64,000 nt of DNA from Clostridiales bacterium (GTDB taxonomy: Bacteria; Bacillota; Clostridia; Christensenellales; Borkfalkiaceae), in assembly GCA_015069425.1 (NCBI GenBank), contig SVIP01000004.1, positions 148,918-212,917 on the forward strand, written 5' to 3'. Each line of letters begins with the position of its first letter. The stretch's first letter is position 1. The translations under genes and the position numbers were made by a program. Shown piece after piece: positions 56,363-63,963 of this stretch. The notes under the pieces were generated by a model. It saw nothing but the letters and a program-made list of their open reading frames with translations. It did not search any database and had not been told where the DNA came from.

Positions 56363-57037
56363 ATGGAAAATTTAGTAAACGTTTATTTTTTCGGAAAAAA
56401 ATATCAAGTACCTGAAAGTTTAACCATTATGAAAGCAATGGAATATGCAGGTTATCAATTAGTTCGTGGTTGCGGATGTCGTAACGGTTTTTGTGGCGCT
56501 TGTTCAACTCTTTACCGTATCAAAGGTGATAGAGAATTGCACGCATGTTTGGCTTGCCAAACTAAGGTTGAAAACGATATGTACGTTGCAACGTTGCCTT
56601 TCTTCCCACTCGTAAAACAAGTTTACGATATAGAAAAGGTTAAACCAAGCGAAACAATTATGATGCAACTTTATCCAGAAATTTATGCTTGTATCGGTTG
56701 TAACGCTTGTACTAAGAGTTGTACTCAAGGCTTAAACGTTATGCAATACATTGCATATGCACAACGAGCTGACTATGCTAACTGTGCTGAAGAATCTTTT
56801 GACTGCGTAATGTGCGGTGTTTGTTCTTCACGTTGTCCTGCAGGAATTTCACATCCTCAAGTTGCTGAACTTGCAAGAAGACTTTACGGTAAGTATATAG
56901 CACCTGAAACACAACACCTTATCGATAGGGTTAAAGAAATTAACGACGGTGAGTATGAAAAACTTATCGAACAACTTATGAATAAACCTATTGAAGAATT
57001 AAAAGAACTCTATAACAATAGAGAAATCGAGAAATAA
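56363..57037 (+). CDS. frdB: Fumarate reductase iron-sulfur subunit-like protein
   Basis: 224 residues. N-terminal [2Fe-2S] ferredoxin domain with GCGCRNGFCGACST and a fourth Cys in HACLACQTK; C-terminal cluster motifs CIGCNACTKSCTQGLN and CVMCGVCSSRCPAGIS. This is the SdhB/FrdB/TfrB layout. It has no extra CCG domain as in TfrB, and no membrane anchor gene (frdC/D) follows, so electrons must come from a soluble donor such as the Hdr/Flx proteins. RBS AAGGAG before ATG. Confidence 0.82.
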   Translation: MENLVNVYFFGKKYQVPESLTIMKAMEYAGYQLVRGCGCRNGFCGACSTLYRIKGDRELHACLACQTKVENDMYVATLPFFPLVKQVYDIEKVKPSETIMMQLYPEIYACIGCNACTKSCTQGLNVMQYIAYAQRADYANCAEESFDCVMCGVCSSRCPAGISHPQVAELARRLYGKYIAPETQHLIDRVKEINDGEYEKLIEQLMNKPIEELKELYNNREIEK

Positions 57038-57050
57038 GGGGGAGATAAAA

Positions 57051-58661
57051 ATGTATAAATATACTCAAGAACAACTCGATTCGATGAAAAAAGTCGAAGC
57101 GACAAGAAGCGAAAGACTTAAAAACTTGTTTGCAAGAATGAGTGCAGACGAAAAGCAAACCGTATTAAAAGAAAATCACCCCGACTATATCGATACTGCT
57201 TATGAAGAACTCAAAGTAGGTCCTAACAAGGGCGGAAAGGTTTTACATGAACTTGCAGACCTTTTACAAGGTAAAAGTAGAGTTCTCGATATGGATATCG
57301 ACCTAACTAAGCCAGATTACGACGTTGACGTTTTAGTTATCGGTGGTGGCGGTGCAGGTTCATCTGCTGCAATCGAAGCGCACAATGCTGGTGCAAACGT
57401 TATGATAGTAACTAAGCTCCGTATAGGTGATGCTAACACAATGATGGCAGAAGGTGGAATTCAAGCGGCTGATAAGCCCAACGATAGCCCTGCTATCCAC
57501 TATCTTGACGCTTTTGGTGGCGGACACTTTGCCGCTAAACCCGAACTTTTATACAAACTTGTAAACGATGCTCCCGACGCTATTAAATGGCTTAACGAAC
57601 TTGGAGTTATGTTTGATAAAGAGGCAGACGGTACAATGATTACCACTCACGGTGGTGGTACGTCAAGAAAGCGTATGCACGCTTGTAAAGACTACTCTGG
57701 TGCGGAAATTATGAGAACGCTCCGTGACGAAGTGTTAAATAGAAATATTCCCGTTGTTGATTTTACTGCAGCAATCGAAATTATTAAAGATACTGAAGGT
57801 AAAGCAGCAGGCGCAGTACTCATGAATATGGAAACTAAGGATATTTGCGTTGCAAAAGCAAAGACAGTTGTTATTGCAACTGGTGGTGCAGGTAGACTTC
57901 ACTATCAAGGTTTCCCAACTTCTAACCACTACGGTGCAACTGCCGACGGTTTGGTTTTAGGTTATAGAGCAGGTGCAAAACTCCTTTACGCAGATACTCT
58001 TCAATATCACCCAACTGGCGTTGCTGAACCTACACAAATTTTCGGTGCATTAGTTACTGAAAAAGTTCGTTCACTCGGCGCACAACTTGTTAATAAAGAC
58101 GGTGAAGCGTTCGTTTATTCACTTGAAACTCGTGACGTTACAGCATCTTCCATTATTAGAGAATGTAAAAAGCGTGATAACGGTATTAAAACTACCGATG
58201 GCGAAGGCGTATGGCTTGATACACCTATGATTGATATTATTCACGGTGAAGGAACGATTGAAAAACGTATTCCTGCAATGCTTAGAATGTTCGGTAAATA
58301 CGGTATCGATATTAGAAAAGACCCGATTCTTATTTATCCTACACTTCACTATCAAAACGGTGGTTTAGACATTTCTGCTGACGGTATGACAACAACTGTT
58401 CCAAACCTTTTCGTTGCGGGTGAAGCCGTTGGGGGAATCCATGGTAGAAACCGTCTTATGGGTAACAGCTTACTTGATATTATCGTGTTTGGTAGAAATG
58501 CAGGTAAGAGCGTTGGTAAGATTTATAAAGACGTTGAAGTTAAGGAATTAACCTTAGATCACGTTAAATCGTTTGATAAAGAACTTGAAAGTGCTGGACT
58601 TAAACCCACAAAACTTTCTCCACAACTTTTACCAAACTATACAAAACAGCCTAATATTTAA
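57051..58661 (+). CDS. frdA: Fumarate reductase flavoprotein-like subunit
   Basis: 536 residues of the FrdA/SdhA/NadB family. FAD motif VLVIGGGGAGSSAAIEAHNAG starts near residue 94 after an unusual helical extension of about 90 residues. Active-site landmarks by eye: HPTG at 320-323, Arg in ETRD (361), His433 in TLHYQNGG, Arg468 near GGIHGRNRLMGNSL. Where E. coli FrdA has RGEGG with the proton-shuttle Glu, this protein has RSLGA (340-344), so that Glu seems replaced. There is no signal peptide, so it is cytoplasmic. Fumarate to succinate is the best guess given fumC and the exporter, but a related substrate is possible. Confidence 0.82.
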   Translation: MYKYTQEQLDSMKKVEATRSERLKNLFARMSADEKQTVLKENHPDYIDTAYEELKVGPNKGGKVLHELADLLQGKSRVLDMDIDLTKPDYDVDVLVIGGGGAGSSAAIEAHNAGANVMIVTKLRIGDANTMMAEGGIQAADKPNDSPAIHYLDAFGGGHFAAKPELLYKLVNDAPDAIKWLNELGVMFDKEADGTMITTHGGGTSRKRMHACKDYSGAEIMRTLRDEVLNRNIPVVDFTAAIEIIKDTEGKAAGAVLMNMETKDICVAKAKTVVIATGGAGRLHYQGFPTSNHYGATADGLVLGYRAGAKLLYADTLQYHPTGVAEPTQIFGALVTEKVRSLGAQLVNKDGEAFVYSLETRDVTASSIIRECKKRDNGIKTTDGEGVWLDTPMIDIIHGEGTIEKRIPAMLRMFGKYGIDIRKDPILIYPTLHYQNGGLDISADGMTTTVPNLFVAGEAVGGIHGRNRLMGNSLLDIIVFGRNAGKSVGKIYKDVEVKELTLDHVKSFDKELESAGLKPTKLSPQLLPNYTKQPNI

Positions 58662-58669
58662 TTAGACAC

Positions 58670-58695
58670 ACCCGACGATATTTTTGTCGTCGGGT
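58670..58695 (+). terminator. Hairpin between frdA and the exporter gene
   Basis: CCCGACGA / TCGTCGGG stem with an 8-base loop and no T run after it (ATAAG). Probably a partial terminator or stabilising end, leaving the exporter gene expressed at a lower level. Confidence 0.6.
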
Positions 58696-58743
58696 ATAAG
58701 TATGTAAATAAGGGAAATGATGAAATAATTTTTAGGAGTTATT

Positions 58744-60105
58744 ATGGAAAAGGAAAATAAAAAGAGCCTTAAATGGCTTTGGATTGCAATCGCATTAGTT
58801 GTTGTTGCTGGTGTTGCCGTTTGGTGCGGTATTAATGCAGAAATTGCTCCTGACAAAAAAACGGGGCTACCTGCGCTTAATATATTTGCTTTACCTGCAC
58901 TTTTAACAGGTATTTTCATTGTAGTTGCGCTTGGTTATATGCTTGGTAGAATTACCATTAAGGGTGTAAATCTAGGTACTGCAGGTGTGTTTTTAGTAGC
59001 AATTTTATTCGGTTATCTTTGCACTTTAATACCTAGCGACATACCTGTATTAAATGCTCTTCGTTTAGAAGCAGGAAAAGGAAACACGACTTATTATAAG
59101 AGTGTTATTCAAAACGTAGGTTTAGTTTTCTTCGTTGGTTCGGTTGGATTTATTGCAGGGCCTAAGTTTTTTAGAGACTTAAAGAAAAATTTTAAAACCT
59201 ATATAGTAATGGGTGTTTCAATTATCCTAATCGGTACAGCTGTTACCATAGTGTTTATTCTTATTTCGCCAGAACGCTTCAGTGCGGATTTCTGGGCTGG
59301 TGTTTTGTCGGGCTCACTCACAACAACCCCTGGTTATTCAGCTGCGCAAGAAGCTATGTATCCTGCTTCTGACACCTTAGTGACGCTTGGCCACGCAATC
59401 GCATATCCTTTTGGAGTTATCGGTGTAGTATTATTTGTTCAACTTCTCCCTAAATTTGTTAAAGCCGATATGGTGTATGAAAGAAGTTTACTTAAACCAG
59501 AAGTAATGGAAGAAAGAGAAGAAAAGCAAACAAAAAAACTCTTTACTTGTGATGATTTTGGTTTCACTGCTCTTGCTATCGCAATTGTTAGCGGTTTAAT
59601 TTTAGGAGGAATTAAGATTCCACTATTTAACGGCATTAACTTCTCACTTGGTACTACTGGTGGCGTATTGATTATGTGCTTGGTATTTGGGCACTTTGGC
59701 AGAATCGGTAGCCTTTCAATGCAAGTTCCTACTGCAACAGTAAAAACCTTAAAGGAATTAGGCTTGATGTTATTCCTTATCGGTGCGGGTGTTGATGGTG
59801 GTGTTAGTTTGGTTTCTGCTGTTGGTGATGATGCAAGCATCGTTGCTTGGGGCTTTATTGGTGGCGTAGTAATTACTATTGTACCTATGGTTGTTGGTTT
59901 CTTCCTTGGTAAGTATGTTTTGAAACTCCCACTTCTTGCAACCCTTGGTTCAATTACAGGCGGTATGACAAGTACTCCTGCTCTTGGAACTTTGATTTCT
60001 ACTGCAGAAACGGACGATGTTGCAGGTGCTTATGCATCAACTTATCCTATTGCACTAGTGTTGATAGTAATTGCTTGTAATTTACTAATCAATTTGATGA
60101 TGTAA
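58744..60105 (+). CDS. AAE family antiporter/exporter (AspT/YidE-type)
   Basis: 453 residues with about 11-12 membrane helices in two Asp-Al_Ex repeats: GSLTTTPGYSAAQEAMYP in the first and GSITGGMTSTPALGTLIS in the second are the paired family motifs. Between them is a short charged loop (EREEKQTKKLF) where other members carry TrkA-C domains, which are missing. Family members include the aspartate:alanine exchanger AspT and a corynebacterial succinate exporter, so succinate export fits this operon; the substrate is inferred from context. RBS AGGAG before ATG. Confidence 0.85.
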   Translation: MEKENKKSLKWLWIAIALVVVAGVAVWCGINAEIAPDKKTGLPALNIFALPALLTGIFIVVALGYMLGRITIKGVNLGTAGVFLVAILFGYLCTLIPSDIPVLNALRLEAGKGNTTYYKSVIQNVGLVFFVGSVGFIAGPKFFRDLKKNFKTYIVMGVSIILIGTAVTIVFILISPERFSADFWAGVLSGSLTTTPGYSAAQEAMYPASDTLVTLGHAIAYPFGVIGVVLFVQLLPKFVKADMVYERSLLKPEVMEEREEKQTKKLFTCDDFGFTALAIAIVSGLILGGIKIPLFNGINFSLGTTGGVLIMCLVFGHFGRIGSLSMQVPTATVKTLKELGLMLFLIGAGVDGGVSLVSAVGDDASIVAWGFIGGVVITIVPMVVGFFLGKYVLKLPLLATLGSITGGMTSTPALGTLISTAETDDVAGAYASTYPIALVLIVIACNLLINLMM

Positions 60106-60121
60106 TAAAAATTAATTTAAT

Positions 60122-60158
60122 AAAAAACTCTCGGAAAAACTTCCGAGAGTTTTTTATT
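60122..60158. terminator. Bidirectional terminator, exporter / hydA
   Basis: AAAAAACTCTCGGA / TCCGAGAGTTTTTT stem, A and T runs on both sides. Confidence 0.92.
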
Positions 60159-60167
60159 GTTTTTTGA

Positions 60168-61601
60168 TTATTTGTTTTTGTCCATTGCGTTTACAGCACC
60201 AGATATATCTGTATAAATGGCAAGTCTGCCGTGTTTGTCTATTTTAAGTTTGTTGATTTCCCCATGTGTTAAGCATCCTGCACCACCAACACAGCCATTA
60301 ATGCAAGCCATACCTTCAATAAAGTTTCCGTCAAGTATTCGCTTTGTGGCTTTCAAAAGTGCAACCCTGCACGCCTCAATTCCGTCGCAAGGAACGGCTT
60401 TAAGGTCAAATCCCTCTAGTCCACTTTCTTTAATTCCTTCAGCAACGGCTTCTGTTAAACCGCAACTTCTTGCAAAAATTCTGCCGTAATATGAAGCGTC
60501 ATCTATATCTTCTTCTGCAAGTGCGGTTATCTCAATATCTTTACTGTCGAATAATGCTTGTAATTCTTCAAAAGTTATTACTGTATCGACATAAGGTGCA
60601 ACGTCTTCGTTTTTAAATTCCATTTTTTTAGCAGTACACGGACCAATGAAAACAACTTTTGATGTCGGGTCATCTTCTTTTATGCGTTTAGCAATGGTTG
60701 CCATAGGGGAAAGATTGTGCGATATAAATTCTGAAAGGTCGGGGAACTGCTTTTTAACGTATGAAACGAAAGCAGGACAGCACGAACTTGTCAAAAACCC
60801 TTTTTCAGTAAGTTCTTTCGCCTCTGCAAGGGCAACTATATCTGCACCAAGTGCCGCTTCCACTATTTCATAAAAACCTAACGCTTTAATGCCTGCAATT
60901 ACTTGCCCAAGTTTAGCGTAAACAAATTGGCTTGCAATAGACGGAGCAACTACAGCATAAACTTTATAATTAGTGTTATTATTACTTTCTTTAATATAAT
61001 TTATGGCATTTAAGATGTAAGACTTATCGTTTATTGCGCCCCAAGGACATTGATAAACACATGCTCCACAAGCAATACACTTTTCATCGTTAATTTTAGC
61101 CGCTTTATTTTCGTCCATAGAAATGGCTTTTACTTTGCACGCTTGTTCACATGGGCGTTTGTGGTTAATGATTGCACTGTATGGGCAAACTTTAGAACAA
61201 AGTCCGCATTCTACACATTTTTCTTTGTCTATATGTGCTTTTAAGTTGGAGTCAATGGTAATAGCGCCTTTTTTACAAACGTCTTCGCATCTGTGCGCAA
61301 GACAGCCTCTGCAAGCACCTGTGACTTCATACCCACCCATAGGACATTCGTCACAGGCAATGTCTATTACTTCTATAACGTTCTTGTTCTCAGGGTTACC
61401 ACCCATTGCAAGTTTAACTCTCTCTGTAACAATGGCTTGCTCTTTGTATATGCAACAACGCATGGTTGGGGTTTTACCAGGAACGATTATTTTAGGGATT
61501 CTAATAACGTTTTCTGTTAGCGTGCCTTCCCAAGCAAATTTTGCGACTTCTTTTAGCACACGATATTTTAGGTGTTGAACTTTGGTGTCAAATTTTCTCA
61601 T
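60168..61601 (-). CDS. [FeFe] hydrogenase catalytic protein, group B-like
   Basis: 477 residues. The N-terminal half holds [4Fe-4S] motifs: ACDECPMGG, CRGCLAHRCEDVCKKG, CVECGLCSKVCPYSA and CIACGACVYQCPWGA. H-cluster motifs follow: TSSCCPAF (271-278), GPCTAKKME (320-328) and MACINGCVGGAG (about 431-442). This matches monomeric, ferredoxin-linked group B hydrogenases rather than the classic group A CpI form. Makes H2 from reduced ferredoxin or oxidises it. lysR lies 11 bases upstream in the same direction, so the two are one unit. Maturases HydEFG are not in the window. Confidence 0.9.
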   Translation of the reverse strand: MRKFDTKVQHLKYRVLKEVAKFAWEGTLTENVIRIPKIIVPGKTPTMRCCIYKEQAIVTERVKLAMGGNPENKNVIEVIDIACDECPMGGYEVTGACRGCLAHRCEDVCKKGAITIDSNLKAHIDKEKCVECGLCSKVCPYSAIINHKRPCEQACKVKAISMDENKAAKINDEKCIACGACVYQCPWGAINDKSYILNAINYIKESNNNTNYKVYAVVAPSIASQFVYAKLGQVIAGIKALGFYEIVEAALGADIVALAEAKELTEKGFLTSSCCPAFVSYVKKQFPDLSEFISHNLSPMATIAKRIKEDDPTSKVVFIGPCTAKKMEFKNEDVAPYVDTVITFEELQALFDSKDIEITALAEEDIDDASYYGRIFARSCGLTEAVAEGIKESGLEGFDLKAVPCDGIEACRVALLKATKRILDGNFIEGMACINGCVGGAGCLTHGEINKLKIDKHGRLAIYTDISGAVNAMDKNK

Positions 61602-61612
61602 GTTAATATATC

Positions 61613-62539
61613 CTATTTAAAATATTTGTATTTAGCTTTCTCGATTTTAGAAATAAAGTTATGGTCTAATTTACTTAAATGATATTTTTTGCGGTAAATC
61701 AAAACGTCTTTGTACGTTTTAGTGTTAAAATCGCACTTTCTTTCTATAAGGTTAAATTTGTCCTTTAACTCTGGTGGAATAGGTGAAACCCACATAAATG
61801 TATTCGGTACTTGTTCTAAGAGTGAAAATTGCACTCCACGCTCAAAAACCATGATGCGTTGTTTGGAAAATTCTGAAAGCTCTGCACGTTTAACGTCAAT
61901 AAGTGGCAAAGATGGAACGTATGGGTCGCCGTGCGTAATCTCAATATAGTTGGCTAAATCTTCAGCAACAATTTTTTCTTTTGTCGCAAGCGGATTGTTC
62001 TTGCTAATTGCCATTACGTAAGAGAATTCGTTTAATAGTTCAAAATTAAGCTTTTTCTCTTCAAACAAGGTATGGAAATACTTTTCAAACGTGCTTTGAT
62101 AACGAACGATGCCGAGGTCGTACTCTTCTTTAACAACGTTTAGAATTGAACGCATAGAGTTGGTTTCTTTGTAAATTATTTCAGCAGAGGATGTAGAATC
62201 TAGTTCTTTGGCAAAGTCGGCAAAAGCATAAGAAAAATAACTTGCCCTTGGTACGCAAACGGATAAACGCAACTTTTTTTCCGCACGGTTTTCATAAATG
62301 CTTTCAATCTTTTTGATTTGTGAAAGTGCATTTTTAGCATAAAGCAAAAATTCTTCTCCGTCGATTGTAATTTCTAATCCTTTAGAAGAACGTTTAAAAA
62401 TTTTAATTTTAAGATCACTTTCAAGCGTCTTAATAGCTCTGCTTAAATTCGGTTGCGAAGTATATAAGTTTTCCGCCGCTTTACTGATAGAGCGGGTGTT
62501 TGCTACCTCTACTGCATACTTCATGTGAAGAATATTCAT
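61613..62539 (-). CDS. LysR family transcriptional regulator
   Basis: 308 residues. N-terminal winged helix MKYAVEVANTRSISKAAENLY then TSQPNLSRAIKTLESDLKIK, followed by a periplasmic-binding-type effector domain. Such regulators respond to a small metabolite. It is transcribed ahead of the hydrogenase gene, which it probably controls along with itself; the convergent fumC-frd operon is another possible target. No strong Shine-Dalgarno sequence (AAAAAGG at 10 bases). Confidence 0.92.
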   Translation of the reverse strand: MNILHMKYAVEVANTRSISKAAENLYTSQPNLSRAIKTLESDLKIKIFKRSSKGLEITIDGEEFLLYAKNALSQIKKIESIYENRAEKKLRLSVCVPRASYFSYAFADFAKELDSTSSAEIIYKETNSMRSILNVVKEEYDLGIVRYQSTFEKYFHTLFEEKKLNFELLNEFSYVMAISKNNPLATKEKIVAEDLANYIEITHGDPYVPSLPLIDVKRAELSEFSKQRIMVFERGVQFSLLEQVPNTFMWVSPIPPELKDKFNLIERKCDFNTKTYKDVLIYRKKYHLSKLDHNFISKIEKAKYKYFK

Positions 62540-62588
62540 TTTATAACCTTTTTGCGCTTTTAGTTATATAGCGATTGCTTTTTTCTTC

Positions 62589-62617
62589 AGTATAACATAT
62601 CTAATATGTTTATTCAA
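62589..62617 (-). promoter_or_regulatory. Promoter of lysR-hydA with palindrome in its spacer
   Basis: Minus strand TTGAAT (62617-62612), 17-base spacer, TATACT (62594-62589). The spacer contains ACATAT-CTA-ATATGT (62595-62609), a perfect inverted repeat, in a place suited to autorepression. Confidence 0.75.
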
Positions 62618-62643
62618 GTATTTTTAATGCGATTATGTAATTT

Positions 62644-62672
62644 TTGTTTAATATTATACACATACTTATTCT
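62644..62672 (+). promoter_or_regulatory. Promoter of the VanW-family gene, probably leaderless
   Basis: TTGTTT (62644-62649), 17-base spacer, TATTCT (62667-62672). Expected start of transcription is 62679, the A of the ATG. Confidence 0.55.
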
Positions 62673-62678
62673 GTAATT

Positions 62679-63569
62679 ATGAAGTTAAAATCTAAAAATG
62701 TTTTCTTAATTTTTGCGTTGATGTTATTCTTTAACTATATATCTTTATCTTTCATGCCAAAAATAAGTTTAGCAATGCCGTTTTATGACCTTCAGCCGAA
62801 AGATATTGTATTGAGGTCGCAGTTTTATACTAATTATGGTAATTCTACTCTGGAGCGTAAACACAATATTTATCTTGCATCTAAAAGCCTTGATAATACG
62901 TTTGTAGACGTGGGAGCAGAGTTTTCTTTTAATCGAACTGTTGGAGAAAGAACGGAAAAAAGAGGGTATAGAACGAGTAAAATTATTGTTGGTGGGGAAT
63001 TTGTCGACGGGGTAGGTGGAGGCGTTTGTCAAGTCTCGACTACGCTTTATAATGCAGTTATAATGTCAGGACTAAGAGTTATAGAATATCACCCACATAG
63101 TTTACCTGTTTCATACGTTGCACCATCATTCGATGCTATGGTAAATTCAAATTTTGCTGATTTAAAATTTATCAATAACACTCATAATCCAATTATAATA
63201 AGGACGGTTGCTGACGGAGAAAAATTAAAAGTTGAAATATACGGGGAAGAACTGCTCGAAAAGTATATAAGAAAAAGTGAAATATTAGAAAAGATAGAGC
63301 CACCAGAGTATGAAGTAGTTTTAGATGAAAAAGGGGAATTTCCTGAATTATACGAGGGAGATAGTAAAATAGTTAAATACGGCAAAGAGGGTTATAAAAG
63401 CGTGGGATATTTAATTACGGTAAAGAATGGAAAGCAATATGCAGTAAAAAAAATTCGTACGGATAAGTACGCTCCTGTAAGAGGGAAGATAGTTTATGGG
63501 AAAGCGGTTAAAGAAAATAAAAATTTGAAAATATTATTAAATGGTATAAAAAACTTTGACTTTTGTTAA
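62679..63569 (+). CDS. VanW family protein
   Basis: 296 residues. An N-terminal hydrophobic helix (residues 8-30) is a signal peptide or anchor. The VanW domain is clear: VGAEFSFNRTVGERTEKRGY, VDGVGGGVCQVSTTLYNAV, EYHPHSLPVSYV and LKFINNTHNPIII. The C-terminal 90 residues (EYEVVLDEKGEFPE through KTDKYAP-like end) look like a short G5-type beta unit. The function of VanW is unknown; many members are cell-wall proteins of Gram-positives. No ribosome site precedes the ATG. Confidence 0.9.
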   Translation: MKLKSKNVFLIFALMLFFNYISLSFMPKISLAMPFYDLQPKDIVLRSQFYTNYGNSTLERKHNIYLASKSLDNTFVDVGAEFSFNRTVGERTEKRGYRTSKIIVGGEFVDGVGGGVCQVSTTLYNAVIMSGLRVIEYHPHSLPVSYVAPSFDAMVNSNFADLKFINNTHNPIIIRTVADGEKLKVEIYGEELLEKYIRKSEILEKIEPPEYEVVLDEKGEFPELYEGDSKIVKYGKEGYKSVGYLITVKNGKQYAVKKIRTDKYAPVRGKIVYGKAVKENKNLKILLNGIKNFDFC

Positions 63570-63584
63570 AATTTGTGGTAACAT
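63556..63584 (+). promoter_or_regulatory. Promoter of the tRNA-Ser region
   Basis: TTGACT (63556-63561), 17-base spacer, TAACAT (63579-63584). It overlaps the end of the VanW gene and lies about 30 bases before the partial tRNA copy. Confidence 0.65.
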
Positions 63585-63621
63585 AATTTAGCAAATAAGC
63601 GAAGTCAGTTTTTGAGCAAAA

Positions 63622-63791
63622 GGAGAAATACCCAAGAGGCTCAAGAGTGCGTCCGCTCTCGTGTTAAGCACTCGCGGGCTTTGGCTTCAAAACGTCCACT
63701 GGACATTTTGCTAAACGCGTCGCCCCCCTGCTACTTAGCAAAGGAGCATGAAATAAAATTGAATATGAGAAAAAATCAACTAGAGTAGTAT
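63622..63791 (+). other. Partial tRNA-Ser 5' copy followed by a GC-rich stretch with inverted repeats
   Basis: Bases 63622-63645 are identical to the first 24 bases of the tRNA-Ser at 63792. After that the match ends: no anticodon stem, T arm or acceptor 3' strand can be found. The next 100 bases are richer in G+C than the surroundings and contain GAGTGC/GCACTC (63645-63650 with 63668-63673) and AAAACGTCC-N3-GGACATTTT around 63690-63710. It may be a decayed tandem tRNA-Ser or the scar of an insertion. Confidence 0.6.
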
Positions 63792-63883
63792 GGAGAAATA
63801 CCCAAGAGGCTCAAGGGGCTCCCCTGCTAAGGGAGTAGTATGTGATAAACGTAGCGAGGGTTCGAATCCCTCTTTCTCCGCCA
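63792..63883 (+). tRNA. tRNA-Ser (anticodon GCT)
   Basis: Acceptor GGAGAAA / TTTCTCC, anticodon stem CTCCC/GGGAG with loop CTGCTAA (anticodon GCT, reads AGC/AGT), long class II variable arm, T arm GGGTTCGAATCCC, discriminator G and encoded CCA. Confidence 0.96.
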
Positions 63884-63913
63884 TCAAAGGGCGACAAAAA
63901 AGATATCGCCCCG

Positions 63914-63946
63914 AAATCCCTTGAGAAATCAAGGGATTTTCGCTTT
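63914..63946 (+). terminator. Terminator after tRNA-Ser
   Basis: AAATCCCTT / AAGGGATTT stem with 8-base loop, then TCGCTTTTT. A second possible stem GGGCGA/TCGCCC lies just before it (about 63889-63911). Confidence 0.75.
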
Positions 63947-63963
63947 TTAAGGGCGAAATTTTT

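Noticed and set aside
61123..61578. A 151-codon plus-strand frame opposite the hydrogenase gene
   Set aside because: It mirrors the conserved hydrogenase N-terminus; composition is that of a shadow frame.
63622..63700. Second functional tRNA-Ser at 63622
   Set aside because: No anticodon stem, T arm or acceptor 3' strand follows the first 24 bases.
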